64,000 bases of DNA from Allobosea sp. CRIB-10 (GCF_900112185.1 NZ_FOKP01000023.1:46010-110009); one strand, 5' to 3'. Shown: positions 41,509-51,028, counted from the stretch's first letter. A program made the numbers and translations. Notes: generated from the sequence alone by a model not told the origin.

Positions 41509-42741
41509 TCACGCCGCCCGGCCGGGCCTCTCGGCGAGCAGGCGGCGCACCGCCCGCTCCAACCGGCGCACGCCCTCGACCAGCACCTCCGGTGGCGAGC
41601 GGGTGAAATTGACCCGCATCGCGCTCTTCAGGGCGCCCGACGGGTCGAACACGCTCGACGGCACGAAGGCGACGTTCTCGGCCAGAGCATGGGCATAGAG
41701 CGCGTCGGTGTCGACCGCCTCATCCTTGGCCCGCATCCAGACGAACATGCCTCCCGGCGGCACCTCCCATTCGAACCAGTCGGAGAGGTGCGTCGTCGCG
41801 GCGGCGCAGAGCGCATCGCGGCGCTCGCGATAGGTCGCGACGATCTTCGGGATGTGCTGTGCCTCGAAATCGCTCTCGATCATCTCGAGCGCGATCGCCT
41901 GCGTCAGCAGGCTGGAGGCGATGTCGGTCGACTGCTTGGCCAGCGCCAGCGTCGCGATCAGCGAGGCTTCGGCTACGACCCAGCCGACACGCAAACCCGG
42001 CGCCAGGCTCTTCGACAGCGTGCCCAGATAGATCACCGGCCCGGCATAGGCGCCGTTCGGATGGCGCTGCCCATGATGGGCGAGGATACTCGGCCCGGCC
42101 GGCCCGTCGAATTGCAGCGGCAGATAGGGATCGTCCTCGAGCAGCCAGGTCCCGGCCGCCTCGACCTTGTCGAGCAAGGCGGCGCGCTCGTACTGCGGCA
42201 CCAGCACGCCGGTCGGATTGGAGTAGTTCGGCACGGCATAGACGAGTTTGGCCTGTCGCAGCGCCGCATCGTGGCCCGGCGCCTGCAGGCTCCAGTCGAG
42301 CCTCTCATAGCGTGGCATGCGCGGGCGCCAGGCATCGAGCGCACCGAGATAGGTCGGGAATTGCGAGAGGATCAATTCGCCGGGATCGACCAGCGCCTTG
42401 CCGACGAGGTCGAGCCCCTGCATCGCACCGGTGGTCAGGAGCACATTCTCCGGCCCGAAGCGGCGTCCGGTCGTCGCGCTGAAGCGCTCGGCGATCGCCG
42501 CCCGCAGCGCCGGCAGGCCCTCGATCGCCCCATATTCGAGAATCTGCGTGCCCCAGCGCGTCAGCGCCCGTTCCTGAGCCGCCGCGATCGCCTCGACCGG
42601 GTAGATCTCGCTTGCGGGCAGTCCGCCGGCGAGGCTGACGACATCGGGCCGCCCGCCGATCGCCATGAACTGCTGGGTGATGCTGTTGCCGGTCGAGAGC
42701 CAGCTGGCGAAAGCCGGCCGCGGCGAAGGAGATTGCGTCAT
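41509..42741 (-). CDS. PLP-dependent aminotransferase (class I/II, 2-aminoadipate aminotransferase-like)
   Basis: 410 residues from ATG 42741 (MTQSPSPRPAFASWLS). Fold-type I features: VVSLAGGLPASEIYP, YGAIEGLPALRAAIAERF, LTTGAMQGLDLVGKAL, PNYSNPTGVLV, EDDPYLPLQF and the PLP Lys in YLGTLSKSLAPGLRVGW, with the Arg of SAMRVNFTRSPP. There is no N-terminal HTH, so it is a plain aminotransferase rather than a MocR regulator. Substrates are likely aromatic or long-chain 2-amino acids. It is divergent from ecm. Confidence 0.9.
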   Translation of the reverse strand: MTQSPSPRPAFASWLSTGNSITQQFMAIGGRPDVVSLAGGLPASEIYPVEAIAAAQERALTRWGTQILEYGAIEGLPALRAAIAERFSATTGRRFGPENVLLTTGAMQGLDLVGKALVDPGELILSQFPTYLGALDAWRPRMPRYERLDWSLQAPGHDAALRQAKLVYAVPNYSNPTGVLVPQYERAALLDKVEAAGTWLLEDDPYLPLQFDGPAGPSILAHHGQRHPNGAYAGPVIYLGTLSKSLAPGLRVGWVVAEASLIATLALAKQSTDIASSLLTQAIALEMIESDFEAQHIPKIVATYRERRDALCAAATTHLSDWFEWEVPPGGMFVWMRAKDEAVDTDALYAHALAENVAFVPSSVFDPSGALKSAMRVNFTRSPPEVLVEGVRRLERAVRRLLAERPGRAA

Positions 42742-42932
42742 CGAAACTCTGCTGAAGAAAAGTCGCACGACGCTATACGCCCCTGCCGCGGCGTGAAACC
42801 CGGCGTGACGCATGGCGGCGCGCATTATCCCAACGTCTGACGCGACCTTTCGGCCCTACTGGCGTTATCCTCGCTGCAGTGCAACAATCGAGATTGCACG
42901 AGCACGGCAAGACGGCACGGCAGGGAGCGACC

Positions 42933-44918
42933 ATGAACGCGATCGATCCGCTTCGGAACCAGGTCCAGCGCGACAAGCCCTGGATCTTCCGGACCTATGC
43001 CGGCCATTCCGACGCGTCCGAATCGAACAAGCTCTACCGGACCAATCTCGCCAAGGGCCAGACCGGCCTCTCCGTCGCCTTCGATCTGCCGACCCAGACC
43101 GGCTACGACCCCGACCATGTCCTGTCGCGCGGCGAGGTCGGCAAGGTCGGCGTGCCGATCACCCATCTCGGCGACATGCGGGCCCTGTTCGCTGAAATCC
43201 CGCTGGCGCAGATGAACACCTCGATGACGATCAACGCGACGGCAGCCTGGCTGCTCTCGCTCTATATCGCCACCGCCGACGAGCAGGGTGCCGACCGTGC
43301 CGCCCTCCAGGGCACGACCCAGAACGACCTCGTCAAGGAATACCTCTCGCGCGGCACCTATGTCTTCCCGCCGCGCCCCTCGATGCGGCTGACCACCGAC
43401 ATCGTCGTGTTCACGGCGCGCGAACTGCCGAAATGGAACCCGACGAACGTCTGCTCCTACCATCTGCAGGAGGCCGGCGCCTCGCCGGTGCAGGAGCTTT
43501 CCTTCGCCTTGGCGACCGCGATCGCCCTGCTGGAATCGATCAAGGCCCGGCCCGAGGTGGCGCCGGAGGAGTTCGGCAGCGTCGTCGGCCGCATCTCCTT
43601 CTTCGTCAATGCCGGCATGCGCTTCGTCACCGAGCTCTGCAAGATGCGGGCTTTCGTCGATCTCTGGGACGAGATCACGCTGAAGCGCTTCCAGGTGCTG
43701 GAGGAGCAGCATCGCCGCTTCCGCTATGGCGTCCAGGTCAACTCGCTCGGGCTGACCGAGCCGCAGGCCGAGAACAATGTCTACCGCATCCTGATCGAGA
43801 TGCTGGCGGTGACGCTGTCGAAGAAGGCCCGCGCCCGCGCCGTGCAGCTCCCGGCCTGGAACGAGGCGCTCGGCCTGCCCCGCCCCTTCGACCAGCAATG
43901 GTCGCTGCGCATGCAGCAGGTCCTGGCCTATGAGACCGACCTGCTCGAATTCGGCGACATCTTCGACGGCTCGAAGGAGATCGACGCCAAGGTCGAGGCG
44001 CTGAAGGCGGCCGCGCTGGAAGAGCTGGCGAAGATCGACGCCATGGGCGGCGCCCTCGCCGCCGTCGAGAGCGGCTACATGAAGATGGCACTCGTTGAGA
44101 ACGGTGCCCGCCGCATCGAGGCGATCGAGCGCGGCGAGCAGATCGTCGTCGGCGTCAACAAGTTCACCACCAGCGAGCCCTCGCCGCTCTCGGCCGGCGA
44201 CGGCGCCGTCGTCACCGTGCCGGATTCGGTCGAGATCGAGGCGGTCGGCCGGCTCAAGGCCTGGCGCGCCGCGCGCGACGGCAAGGCGGTCGAGGTCGCC
44301 CTCGCCGAACTCGCCAGCGCTGCGAAAGAAGACCGCAACGTCATGCCGGCCTCGATCGCCTGCGCCAAGGCTGGCGTCACCACCGGCGAATGGGCACAGA
44401 CCCTGCGCGAGATTTTCGGCGAGTATCGCGCCCCAACCGGCGTCGACACCACCAAGCTCGGCGACGATGCCGGCCTCGCCACCGTCAAGGCCGCCGTCGC
44501 CAAGGCGACCGAGCGTCTCGGCCGGCCGCCGCGCTTCCTCGTCGGCAAGCCCGGGCTGGACGGCCATTCGAACGGCGCCGAGCAGATCGCGGTGCGCGCC
44601 CGCGATGCCGGCATGCAGGTCTCCTATGGCGGCATCCGCCAGACGCCCGAGGAGATCGTGACGCAGGCCAGGGAGACCGAGGCCGACATCATCGGGCTCT
44701 CCATCCTCTCCGGCTCGCATCTCCCGCTGGTGCGCGACGTCACCGCGCGCCTGCGCGTCGCTGGCATGGACGTGCCGGTCGTCGTCGGCGGCATCATCCC
44801 GCCCGATGACGAGAACGCGCTGAAGAACATGGGCGTCGCACGGGTCTATACGCCCAAGGATTTCGCCCTCGATGGCATCATCGCCGACGTCGCCGGGTTG
44901 GCGGCGAAGAAGGGCTGA
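42933..44918 (+). CDS. ecm: Ethylmalonyl-CoA mutase (B12-dependent)
   Basis: 661 residues from ATG 42933 with GGGAG eight bases upstream. The catalytic barrel has TYAGHSDASESNKLYRTNL, GQTGLSVAFDLPTQTGYDPD and MNTSMTINATAAWLLSLY; the cobalamin domain starts near residue 535 with LDGHSNGAEQIAVRARDAG (DxHxxG) and SGSHLP. Length and motif wording fit Ecm (MeaA) rather than methylmalonyl-CoA mutase. It turns (2R)-ethylmalonyl-CoA into methylsuccinyl-CoA in the ethylmalonyl-CoA pathway for C2 assimilation. Confidence 0.93.
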   Translation: MNAIDPLRNQVQRDKPWIFRTYAGHSDASESNKLYRTNLAKGQTGLSVAFDLPTQTGYDPDHVLSRGEVGKVGVPITHLGDMRALFAEIPLAQMNTSMTINATAAWLLSLYIATADEQGADRAALQGTTQNDLVKEYLSRGTYVFPPRPSMRLTTDIVVFTARELPKWNPTNVCSYHLQEAGASPVQELSFALATAIALLESIKARPEVAPEEFGSVVGRISFFVNAGMRFVTELCKMRAFVDLWDEITLKRFQVLEEQHRRFRYGVQVNSLGLTEPQAENNVYRILIEMLAVTLSKKARARAVQLPAWNEALGLPRPFDQQWSLRMQQVLAYETDLLEFGDIFDGSKEIDAKVEALKAAALEELAKIDAMGGALAAVESGYMKMALVENGARRIEAIERGEQIVVGVNKFTTSEPSPLSAGDGAVVTVPDSVEIEAVGRLKAWRAARDGKAVEVALAELASAAKEDRNVMPASIACAKAGVTTGEWAQTLREIFGEYRAPTGVDTTKLGDDAGLATVKAAVAKATERLGRPPRFLVGKPGLDGHSNGAEQIAVRARDAGMQVSYGGIRQTPEEIVTQARETEADIIGLSILSGSHLPLVRDVTARLRVAGMDVPVVVGGIIPPDDENALKNMGVARVYTPKDFALDGIIADVAGLAAKKG

Positions 44919-44973
44919 GGGCCGGTTCGCCACTCGATCATCGTTACCCAGCACAAGCTGCGATAGCCGAGCC

Positions 44974-45030
44974 GATCCGGGATCCATTCCTGAGCCTTTC
45001 CGATGGAGGTTCCGGAATGGCTCCCGGATC
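44974..45030. repeat. Imperfect palindrome after ecm
   Basis: GATCCGGGATCCATTCC at 44974-44990 pairs with GGAATGGCTCCCGGATC at 45014-45030. It shares the CGGGATCCAT/ATGGCTCCCGG core with the element at 2648-2749. The 321-base gap 44919-45239 otherwise holds no gene that I can support; the hairpin may end the ecm transcript. Confidence 0.6.
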
Positions 45031-45239
45031 TCCCTCCGACCGCGCGGGACGAATCGTATCACGCGAGCCACATCCCCCAGTTCTCCACCCACGCGAAAAA
45101 GGCTCAGGCTTCCCCAAGCGCGTGCGGATGACTATCGTCCCGAAACCGCTCGATTGTCGCCATGATCCTGGCGCTGATCGAGCGAGATGGCGGCAGCCGG
45201 CAGGGCCGCAAGGGATTCGCTGAGGAGAGGAAGAAGCGC

Positions 45240-46238
45240 ATGCCCGCATGGCTGCAGACCCATTTGACCGGGACCAACATCCGCGCCGCCTTCATCGGCG
45301 CCATGAGCCTTGCCCTTGCAGGCCCCGCCGCAGCCCAGACGATGGGCTTCGATCCCAGCGATTTCGGCAAGGTCAGCATGCCGCGCCGGCAGAGCACCGG
45401 CGACGCCGCCACCCATATCGAGAACAACAAGGGCGCCTTCGAGCCGATCGCGGAACTCGATCAGCGCGATCCGCTCGCCAAGATGGCCAAGCCCGTCGGG
45501 CGCATCGACATCCTCCTCAAGGACAACAAGACCGGCAAGCAGTCCGGCGCCCATTGCACCGGCGAATTGCTGCCGGGCGACTATGTCCTCACAAACCATC
45601 ACTGCCTGCCGCAGAGCGGCGAGATGACGCCGATGCGCGCCATCATCGTGATGGATTTCCTGACGCAGGACGGCAAGGGCGCCAAGGTCTTCGAACTCGA
45701 GCCCAAGCCGGTCGAGTTCAACGCCAATCTCGACTACGCCATCGTCAAGGCGAAGGGCAACCCGACCGCGACCTATGGCTCGGTCAAGCTCGCGGCGACG
45801 CCGACCGGCAGCGCCCCCTCGCTGATGGTGATCCATCACCCGGCCGGCCGGCCGAAGGTGATGAGCCGCTTCCGCTGCATGGCGACGCGCCAGCAGGGCG
45901 ATGCGGCCGAACTGCGCCATCGCTGCGACACGCTCGGCGGCTCGTCCGGCTCGCTGCTCTACAATGCCGGCAATGCCGGCATCGCCTTGCACAAGCAGGG
46001 CGGCCTCGCTCCCAACGATCCCAACAGTTACAACACCGCGACGAGCATGACCGCGCTGCTCCAGGCCAGCCCGCTGCTGCGCAAGATGGCCGGCGGTCAG
46101 GCCCCGGCCGCGGATGGCGGCGGCGCCGTCGCGTCAGGCGGCGGCCAGGACGACCAGCCGAGCTCGACCGAGCGCAGCAGCCTGCGCGGCTCCGACAATC
46201 TCGACACCGACGGGATGAACTCGCTGCTGAAGAACTGA
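45240..46238 (+). CDS. Secreted trypsin-like serine protease
   Basis: 332 residues from ATG 45240, which has GAGGAGAGGAAG just upstream; an earlier in-frame ATG is rejected. A Sec signal peptide ends at about residue 33 (AAFIGAMSLALAGPAAAQ). The chymotrypsin-type triad is visible: His in VLTNHHCLPQ, Asp in ANLDYAIVK and Ser in LGGSSGSLLYN. After about residue 280 a Gly/Ala/Ser/Asp-rich, low-complexity tail follows. It likely acts in the periplasm or outside. Substrate unknown. Confidence 0.87.
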   Translation: MPAWLQTHLTGTNIRAAFIGAMSLALAGPAAAQTMGFDPSDFGKVSMPRRQSTGDAATHIENNKGAFEPIAELDQRDPLAKMAKPVGRIDILLKDNKTGKQSGAHCTGELLPGDYVLTNHHCLPQSGEMTPMRAIIVMDFLTQDGKGAKVFELEPKPVEFNANLDYAIVKAKGNPTATYGSVKLAATPTGSAPSLMVIHHPAGRPKVMSRFRCMATRQQGDAAELRHRCDTLGGSSGSLLYNAGNAGIALHKQGGLAPNDPNSYNTATSMTALLQASPLLRKMAGGQAPAADGGGAVASGGGQDDQPSSTERSSLRGSDNLDTDGMNSLLKN

Positions 46239-46309
46239 GGCGGGGCGTCATTCCGGGGCGCCGTGGAACGGCGAACCCGGAACCCATGACCTCGACGATT
46301 CTCCAGCGC

Positions 46310-46407
46310 GTCATGCTCGCCCTTGTGGCGAGCATCCACGTCTTGAACACCGAGTTTGATCAACGAAGCGAAGACGTGGATGGTCGGGACAAGCCCGACC
46401 ATGACGG
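46310..46407. repeat. Dispersed palindromic repeat, GTCATGGTCGGG type, copy 2 (inverted)
   Basis: Reverse-orientation copy of the element at 37998-38097: GTCATGCTCGCCCTTGTGGC on the left and GGTCGGGACAAGCCCGACC on the right, with the shared ATCCACGTCTT and AAGACGTGGAT arms. It lies between the convergent protease and DUF1989 genes and is long enough to form a strong hairpin on both strands. Confidence 0.85.
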
Positions 46408-46419
46408 AAGGGGCAGGCG

Positions 46420-47289
46420 TCACCCCTGCTCGCCGTGGCTCCGCCCATAAGGGCTGCGCGGCGGCGAGGTCCAGCCTGCGAGCCTGGCAGGATCGGCCTC
46501 GTAGATCTCGACCTTGAGCGGGTGGCAGATTGCGACATCGCTCGAATGGGTCTGGCCGCAATCGCCGCCCGGGCAGGCCGAGATCGCCCCGAGCAGGTCG
46601 ATCTCGGCGAAGAGCTCGAGGAAGTCGCCCGGCCGGACCGGGCTCGCCTTCATGAAGTATTGCTGCGTGTCCCGGGTGAAGCCGGTGCACATGAAGACGT
46701 TGAGCACGTCGTGGACGTGATGCTCGACCTCGCGCGCCGGCAGCCCCCGCGCCTGACCGAGCGCCCGGGCGAGGTTGGAATGGCAGCAATGATGGTAGTC
46801 ACCGCCATCGCCGAGCAGCCGGTGCGTATAGGGATCGCAGCGTGTGCCGATCACGTCGTGCACGCCGGCGCCGTCCTGGTCGAAGCCATACCAGCCGAGC
46901 GTGTCATGGCTGATCGTCGCCATCGGCCGAAGGTATGGCAGGTTGCTCCAGAGCCGGTCGCCGGTGCCGACATGGGTCGCGTGCAGCGCCCGCGTCTTGC
47001 CGCTGAAGAAGCGCTCGTCGAGATCATCCGCGTTCCACAGGTTGAGGTCGCCGACCTGCGGCCCCTCGACGCTGACGATGCGAAAGAAGTGCCCCTTCGG
47101 CACGCGGAAGCTGCCGGCCTCGCGCGGCGGCACGATGATCTCGTCGCGCTTGGTCAGGGTCTGGCGAGCCTTCGCCAGCATCGCCATGTCGGCGACGGGC
47201 AGGCTGCCATTGGGGTAGACCACGACGGGCGGCTTGCGCCGACGCTCCTGCGCATCGGCGGGGGCGATCACCTGCGAATCCGTCGTCAT
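46420..47289 (-). CDS. DUF1989 family protein (urea carboxylase-associated type)
   Basis: 289 residues. Blocks FRIVSVEGPQVGDLNLWNAD, PMATISHDTLGWYGFDQD, GTRCDPYTHRLLG, HHCCHSNLARAL and LNVFMCTGF follow the DUF1989/urea-carboxylase-associated family, which includes subunits of carboxyguanidine deiminase. Conserved His and Cys could form a metal site. No urea carboxylase or partner DUF1989 gene is adjacent, so a guanidine role is not supported by context. Confidence 0.88.
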   Translation of the reverse strand: MTTDSQVIAPADAQERRRKPPVVVYPNGSLPVADMAMLAKARQTLTKRDEIIVPPREAGSFRVPKGHFFRIVSVEGPQVGDLNLWNADDLDERFFSGKTRALHATHVGTGDRLWSNLPYLRPMATISHDTLGWYGFDQDGAGVHDVIGTRCDPYTHRLLGDGGDYHHCCHSNLARALGQARGLPAREVEHHVHDVLNVFMCTGFTRDTQQYFMKASPVRPGDFLELFAEIDLLGAISACPGGDCGQTHSSDVAICHPLKVEIYEADPARLAGWTSPPRSPYGRSHGEQG

Positions 47290-47356
47290 GGCCTCTCCAG
47301 CTCGTGCTGATTTTTGCGAATGCCTGTCGGCGTCGGTGAGCCTCGCGGACGCCGCG

Positions 47357-47974
47357 CTAAGCCAGCCCGCTGCTCTTCAGCGTCTGATAGGCCTTGAGGA
47401 TTTCCTGCAGCCGGCCTTCGCGCGAGCGATCGCCGCCATTGGCGTCGGGATGGAAACGCTTCACCAGTTCCTTATAGCGCGCCTTGATCGCGGCGCGGTC
47501 GGCGGTGTCGTCGAGATCGAGCGTTTCCAACGCTTTGCGCGCGACGGCGCCCACACGCGATTCCGCCCGCTCCTGCTCGCGGCGGACGCGGCCACGGAAC
47601 AGCCCGAAGGCGTCCTCGACCTCTGCGCTGTCCTGCCCGCCGGTGACCCGCCCGCGCTGCGCCATCCGGGCTGCGCTGGCATTGACGCCGAGCTTCCAGG
47701 TCGGCCGGTGGCCGATCTCCTCCTGCTTGGCATAGGCCGCCAGCGCCTCGTCGTTCATGCCGGCGAAGTAGTTGTAGGTGGCGTTGTAGGCCTTCACATG
47801 CTCGAGGCAGAACTGGAAGAACTTGCCTTCCTTGCCCCGTCCCATCGGCGCCCGGAACTCGCCCGCCTTGGTGCAACCGGGATGGTCGCAAAGACGCGCA
47901 TCGGCCTCGACCACCTCTTCCGCCTCGGAAGGGCCGATCCTGATCCGGTCGAAAAGGCGCGAGCTGAAGTTCAT
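47357..47974 (-). CDS. J-domain protein with C-terminal DnaJ domain
   Basis: 205 residues from ATG 47974 (MNFSSRLFDRIRIGPS). The N-terminal part has a Cys/His set (LCDHPGCTKAGEFRAP...FCLEHVKAYNATYNYF) that may bind zinc. The J domain is at the C-terminus, about residues 145-205, with the HPD motif in VKRFHPDANGGDRS. This unusual order is conserved in Hyphomicrobiales, often next to bolA and cobS. It probably delivers a client to Hsp70; the client is unknown. Confidence 0.9.
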   Translation of the reverse strand: MNFSSRLFDRIRIGPSEAEEVVEADARLCDHPGCTKAGEFRAPMGRGKEGKFFQFCLEHVKAYNATYNYFAGMNDEALAAYAKQEEIGHRPTWKLGVNASAARMAQRGRVTGGQDSAEVEDAFGLFRGRVRREQERAESRVGAVARKALETLDLDDTADRAAIKARYKELVKRFHPDANGGDRSREGRLQEILKAYQTLKSSGLA

Positions 47975-48327
47975 CGTCTCATGGTTATGCGGGCGGAACG
48001 CTGCGCCGACAAGCCGGCCGCCGCGCGGGTCGCTCCGCGCCTGCAGCAAGCCGATCGCCTTGGCGGCAGCTTGACCCTGATTGCTTAAGGAACCCGGCTC
48101 AGCCGAAGCGGCCGGGACGTCTCCTAGATAGTGTTTTCACGCTTGAAACTCAACGGCCGCAGACCGGATCGCGCACTGCCGCGAGCCCCGCCCCCGACAT
48201 GAGAACCCGGAGAATCCGGCTCCAATGAGGCGATGCTGCAGAGGCTCGATCTTGACCATTCGACGCTGATGGGTGTTCTCGCAATCAAGGGGCGTCAGCG
48301 CCCCACTTGCTCACGAAAGAAACCCGC
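47975..48327. other. Intergenic gap between the J-domain gene and bolA
   Basis: 353 bases between two divergent genes. I see no further gene, no tRNA and no strong palindrome. Both promoters must lie here. A TTGACC at 48252-48257 could be a -35 for bolA, but no good -10 stands 17 bases later. Confidence 0.5.
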
Positions 48328-48600
48328 ATGCCGACCATGGCCGACCGGATCACCGGCAAGCTCACCGCTGAGCTTGCGCCCGAGCATCTCAAGGTGATCG
48401 ACGAATCCCATCAGCATCACGGCCATGCCGGCTGGCGCGAGGGCGGCGAGACGCATTTCCGCGTCGAGATCGTCTCGCCCGCCTTCGCCGGCAAAAGCCG
48501 GCTCGAACGCCATCGCCTTGTCAACGCCGCGCTATCCGACGAGTTCGCCGGCGGCGTGCACGCATTGGCGATCGCGGCGCGGGCGCCGGGGGAGGCCTGA
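48328..48600 (+). CDS. bolA: BolA-family protein
   Basis: 90 residues (MPTMADRITGKLTAEL...). The BolA fold is shown by PEHLKVIDESHQHHGHAGW, THFRVEIVSPAFAGKSRLER and HRLVNAALSDEFAGGVHALAI, with the conserved HxxH and His residues used to bind shared 2Fe-2S clusters with monothiol glutaredoxins. An ATG three codons later (MADR) is an alternative start. The gene is divergent from the J-domain gene, as in related genomes. Confidence 0.93.
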   Translation: MPTMADRITGKLTAELAPEHLKVIDESHQHHGHAGWREGGETHFRVEIVSPAFAGKSRLERHRLVNAALSDEFAGGVHALAIAARAPGEA

Positions 48601-48603
48601 GCC

Positions 48604-49797
48604 TCAGGCCGCCTTCCGTTCCGGTGTCGCCAGGTAGATCGCGGTCGAGACCAGCAGCAACGCCGCGAACACCCAGTGCATGTTGGCGAAGGCGGCCGCC
48701 GCGCCCTGCCCCGCGGCGCGCTGCGCCGCGACGAACCAGCCGGAGCCCCACTGGATCAGCCCGGCTCCGGCGATGAACAGGAAATTGATGAAGGTCATGC
48801 CGCGCCCGACCAGATGCGCCGGGAAGAACTCGCGCGCATGCGCCATCAGGATCGCATAGGTGAAGCCGGTCGCGCCGACGAGCGCGAACAGGGCCACCGC
48901 CCCGAGCATGGAGCGCTCGCCGAGGAGCGCGAGCAGCCCGAAGCCGATCCCTGTCGCGACCGTCCCCCAGGCAACCAGCGCCTTGCTGCGCCCCGCCCGC
49001 TTCTGCAGGCCGCCATAGACGAAGGCGCCGACGATCATGGTGGTCGCCATGCCCAGCGTCGCATGGCCGGCGGCGATGCCGTCGAGCCCGTGGACCTGCG
49101 TCATATAGGGCGCGATCCACAGGCCCCGCGCCGTCGCGATGATGGCGTAGCCGACGAGCGTGATCGGCGCGAGCAGCCAGAGCGGCCCGATCGCGGCGAT
49201 GCTCTTCAATCCCTGCAGCAGGCCCTCATGCTTGCCCGTGGCGTCGGTGACCACAGGCGGATCGCGCACCAGCACCGCGGCCAGCACCGTGGCCAGCAGG
49301 AAGGCCACGGCGAAGGCGAGCATGGTCGGGCGCCAGCCATAGGCCTGCGCCGCCAGCGCCAGCGGCGCGGCGCCGACGAGGTTGCCGAGCGAACCGAGCC
49401 CGATGAAGATCGAGGTCAGCAGTCCGAAGCGTGCCGGCGCTTCCGTCCGGGCGAACAGATAGAGCGACGACATGAAGATCGGCGAGCAGCCGATCCCGAC
49501 CAGCGCCATCGCCGCTGTCGCGACGTTGGCGTTGCCCGCCTGCGCGAACAGGAAGGCGCCGACGCTGCCGATCGCCATGGTCACCGCCACGGTCCGGCGC
49601 GGTCCGAGCCGGTCGAGCGCCCAGCCGACCGGGAACTGCGCCAACGCGAAGGCGATGAACCAGGCGGCGCCGAGCGTGCCGAACTCGGCCGGCCCGATGT
49701 TGAGGTCGCCCATCACCGGTGCGGCGATCACGCTCAGGAAGGAGCGATAGAAGATCGACAGCACATAGGCCGGCAGCAGCGCGAGAAAAATGGTCAC
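48604..49797 (-). CDS. MFS transporter
   Basis: 397 residues with about twelve membrane segments. The N-terminal half has VLSIFYRSFLSVIAAPVMGD and ALDRLGPRRTVAVTMAIGS (loop 2-3 motif); the second half begins near WLLAPITLVGYAIIATARGLW. It is of the general sugar-phosphate/nitrate-like MFS type without a specific signature. It follows the thiolase gene by 61 bases on the same strand and converges on bolA with only three bases between the stops. Confidence 0.88.
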   Translation of the reverse strand: MTIFLALLPAYVLSIFYRSFLSVIAAPVMGDLNIGPAEFGTLGAAWFIAFALAQFPVGWALDRLGPRRTVAVTMAIGSVGAFLFAQAGNANVATAAMALVGIGCSPIFMSSLYLFARTEAPARFGLLTSIFIGLGSLGNLVGAAPLALAAQAYGWRPTMLAFAVAFLLATVLAAVLVRDPPVVTDATGKHEGLLQGLKSIAAIGPLWLLAPITLVGYAIIATARGLWIAPYMTQVHGLDGIAAGHATLGMATTMIVGAFVYGGLQKRAGRSKALVAWGTVATGIGFGLLALLGERSMLGAVALFALVGATGFTYAILMAHAREFFPAHLVGRGMTFINFLFIAGAGLIQWGSGWFVAAQRAAGQGAAAAFANMHWVFAALLLVSTAIYLATPERKAA

Positions 49798-49858
49798 GCC
49801 GCCCCTCCGGCCAGTTCGAAGATGGCCGCCGACGCAGGTTCGACGGCGGCCTTTTGGT

Positions 49859-51028
49859 TCACTTCACCCGCTCGAGCACCGAGACGTAGTTCGCGACCGC
49901 GGCGCCACCCATGTTGAAGATGCCGCCCAGGCGGGCGTCCTTCACCTGCATGCCCTCCGGCGCCTCGCCGACGAGCTGCATGGCCGAGAGCACGTGCATG
50001 GAGACGCCGGTCGCGCCGATCGGATGGCCCTTGGCCTTGAGGCCGCCGGAAACGTTGACCGGCAGCTTGCCGTCCTTCTGGACCCAGCCTTCCTTGATGG
50101 CGCGGGCGCCGTCGCCTTCCTTGGTCAGGCCCATCGCCTCGTATTCGATCAATTCGGCGATGGTAAAGCAGTCATGCGTCTCGACGAAGGAGAGGTCGTC
50201 GAGCGCAACGCCCGCAGCGGCCAGCGCCTGCTGCCAGGCGCGCGCGCCGCCCTCGAACTTCAGGATGTCGCGGCGCGACAGCGGCAGGAAGTCCTGGACA
50301 TGGGCCATGCCGCGGAAGCCGACGGCGCGGCGCATCGACTTGGCGGTCTCCTCGTCGGCCAGCACGAGCGCGGCGGCGCCGTCCGAGACCAGCGAGCAGT
50401 CGGTCCGCTTCAGCGGGCCGGCGACGTAAGGGTTCTTCTCGCTTTCCTCGCGGCAGAAGGCGTAGCCGAAATCCCTGCGCATCTGGGCGTAGGGGTTGTC
50501 GACGCCGTTCTTGTGGTTCTTCGCCGCGATCATGGCGAGCGCGTCGGACTGGTCGCCATGACGCTGGAAATAGGACGAGGCGATCTTGCCGAAGACGCCG
50601 GCGAAGCCGCCCTGAACGTCGCTCTCCTGCGCGAGATAGGAGGCTTTCAGCAGGTTCTTGCCGATCTCCGGCCCGGGCGTCGTGGTCATCTGCTCGACGC
50701 CGACGACCAGCACGACCTTGGCGGCGCCCGCCTTGATCGCGCGCACGCCCTGATGCACTGCGGCCGAGCCGGTGGCGCAGGCGTTCTCGACGCGGGTCGC
50801 CGGCTTGAAGCGCAGCGCCGGGTCTGCCTGCAGCACGAGCGAGGCGGTGAAGTCCTGGGCCGAGAAGCCGGCGTTGAAATGGCCGAGCACGATCTCGTCG
50901 ACCTGGTCGGCGGTGATGCCGGCATCGACCAGCGCATCGGTCGCGACGCGCACGATCAGGCTCTCGACCGTCTCGGTGTCCTGCTTGCCGAAGGGGGTAT
51001 GTGCCCAGCCGACGATTGCAGCGCTCAT
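49859..51028 (-). CDS. Thiolase-family acetyl-CoA acetyltransferase (SCP2/lipid-transfer type)
   Basis: 389 residues from ATG 51028 with AGGAGAAG just upstream. Catalytic Cys in RVENACATGSAAVHQGV, the HDCFTIAELIEYEAMG segment and the second Cys/His region GGLKAKGHPIGATGVS show the SCP-x-like thiolase group. This group lacks the usual final CGGG motif, and here the C-terminus reads NMGGAAVANYVSVLER. It likely cleaves or condenses a 3-oxoacyl-CoA in fatty-acid or sterol-type degradation. Confidence 0.9.
   Translation of the reverse strand: MSAAIVGWAHTPFGKQDTETVESLIVRVATDALVDAGITADQVDEIVLGHFNAGFSAQDFTASLVLQADPALRFKPATRVENACATGSAAVHQGVRAIKAGAAKVVLVVGVEQMTTTPGPEIGKNLLKASYLAQESDVQGGFAGVFGKIASSYFQRHGDQSDALAMIAAKNHKNGVDNPYAQMRRDFGYAFCREESEKNPYVAGPLKRTDCSLVSDGAAALVLADEETAKSMRRAVGFRGMAHVQDFLPLSRRDILKFEGGARAWQQALAAAGVALDDLSFVETHDCFTIAELIEYEAMGLTKEGDGARAIKEGWVQKDGKLPVNVSGGLKAKGHPIGATGVSMHVLSAMQLVGEAPEGMQVKDARLGGIFNMGGAAVANYVSVLERVK

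Noticed and set aside
41509..42825. MocR-type regulator
   Set aside because: The aminotransferase domain is complete but there is no N-terminal winged helix; the 28-residue upstream extension is not an HTH.
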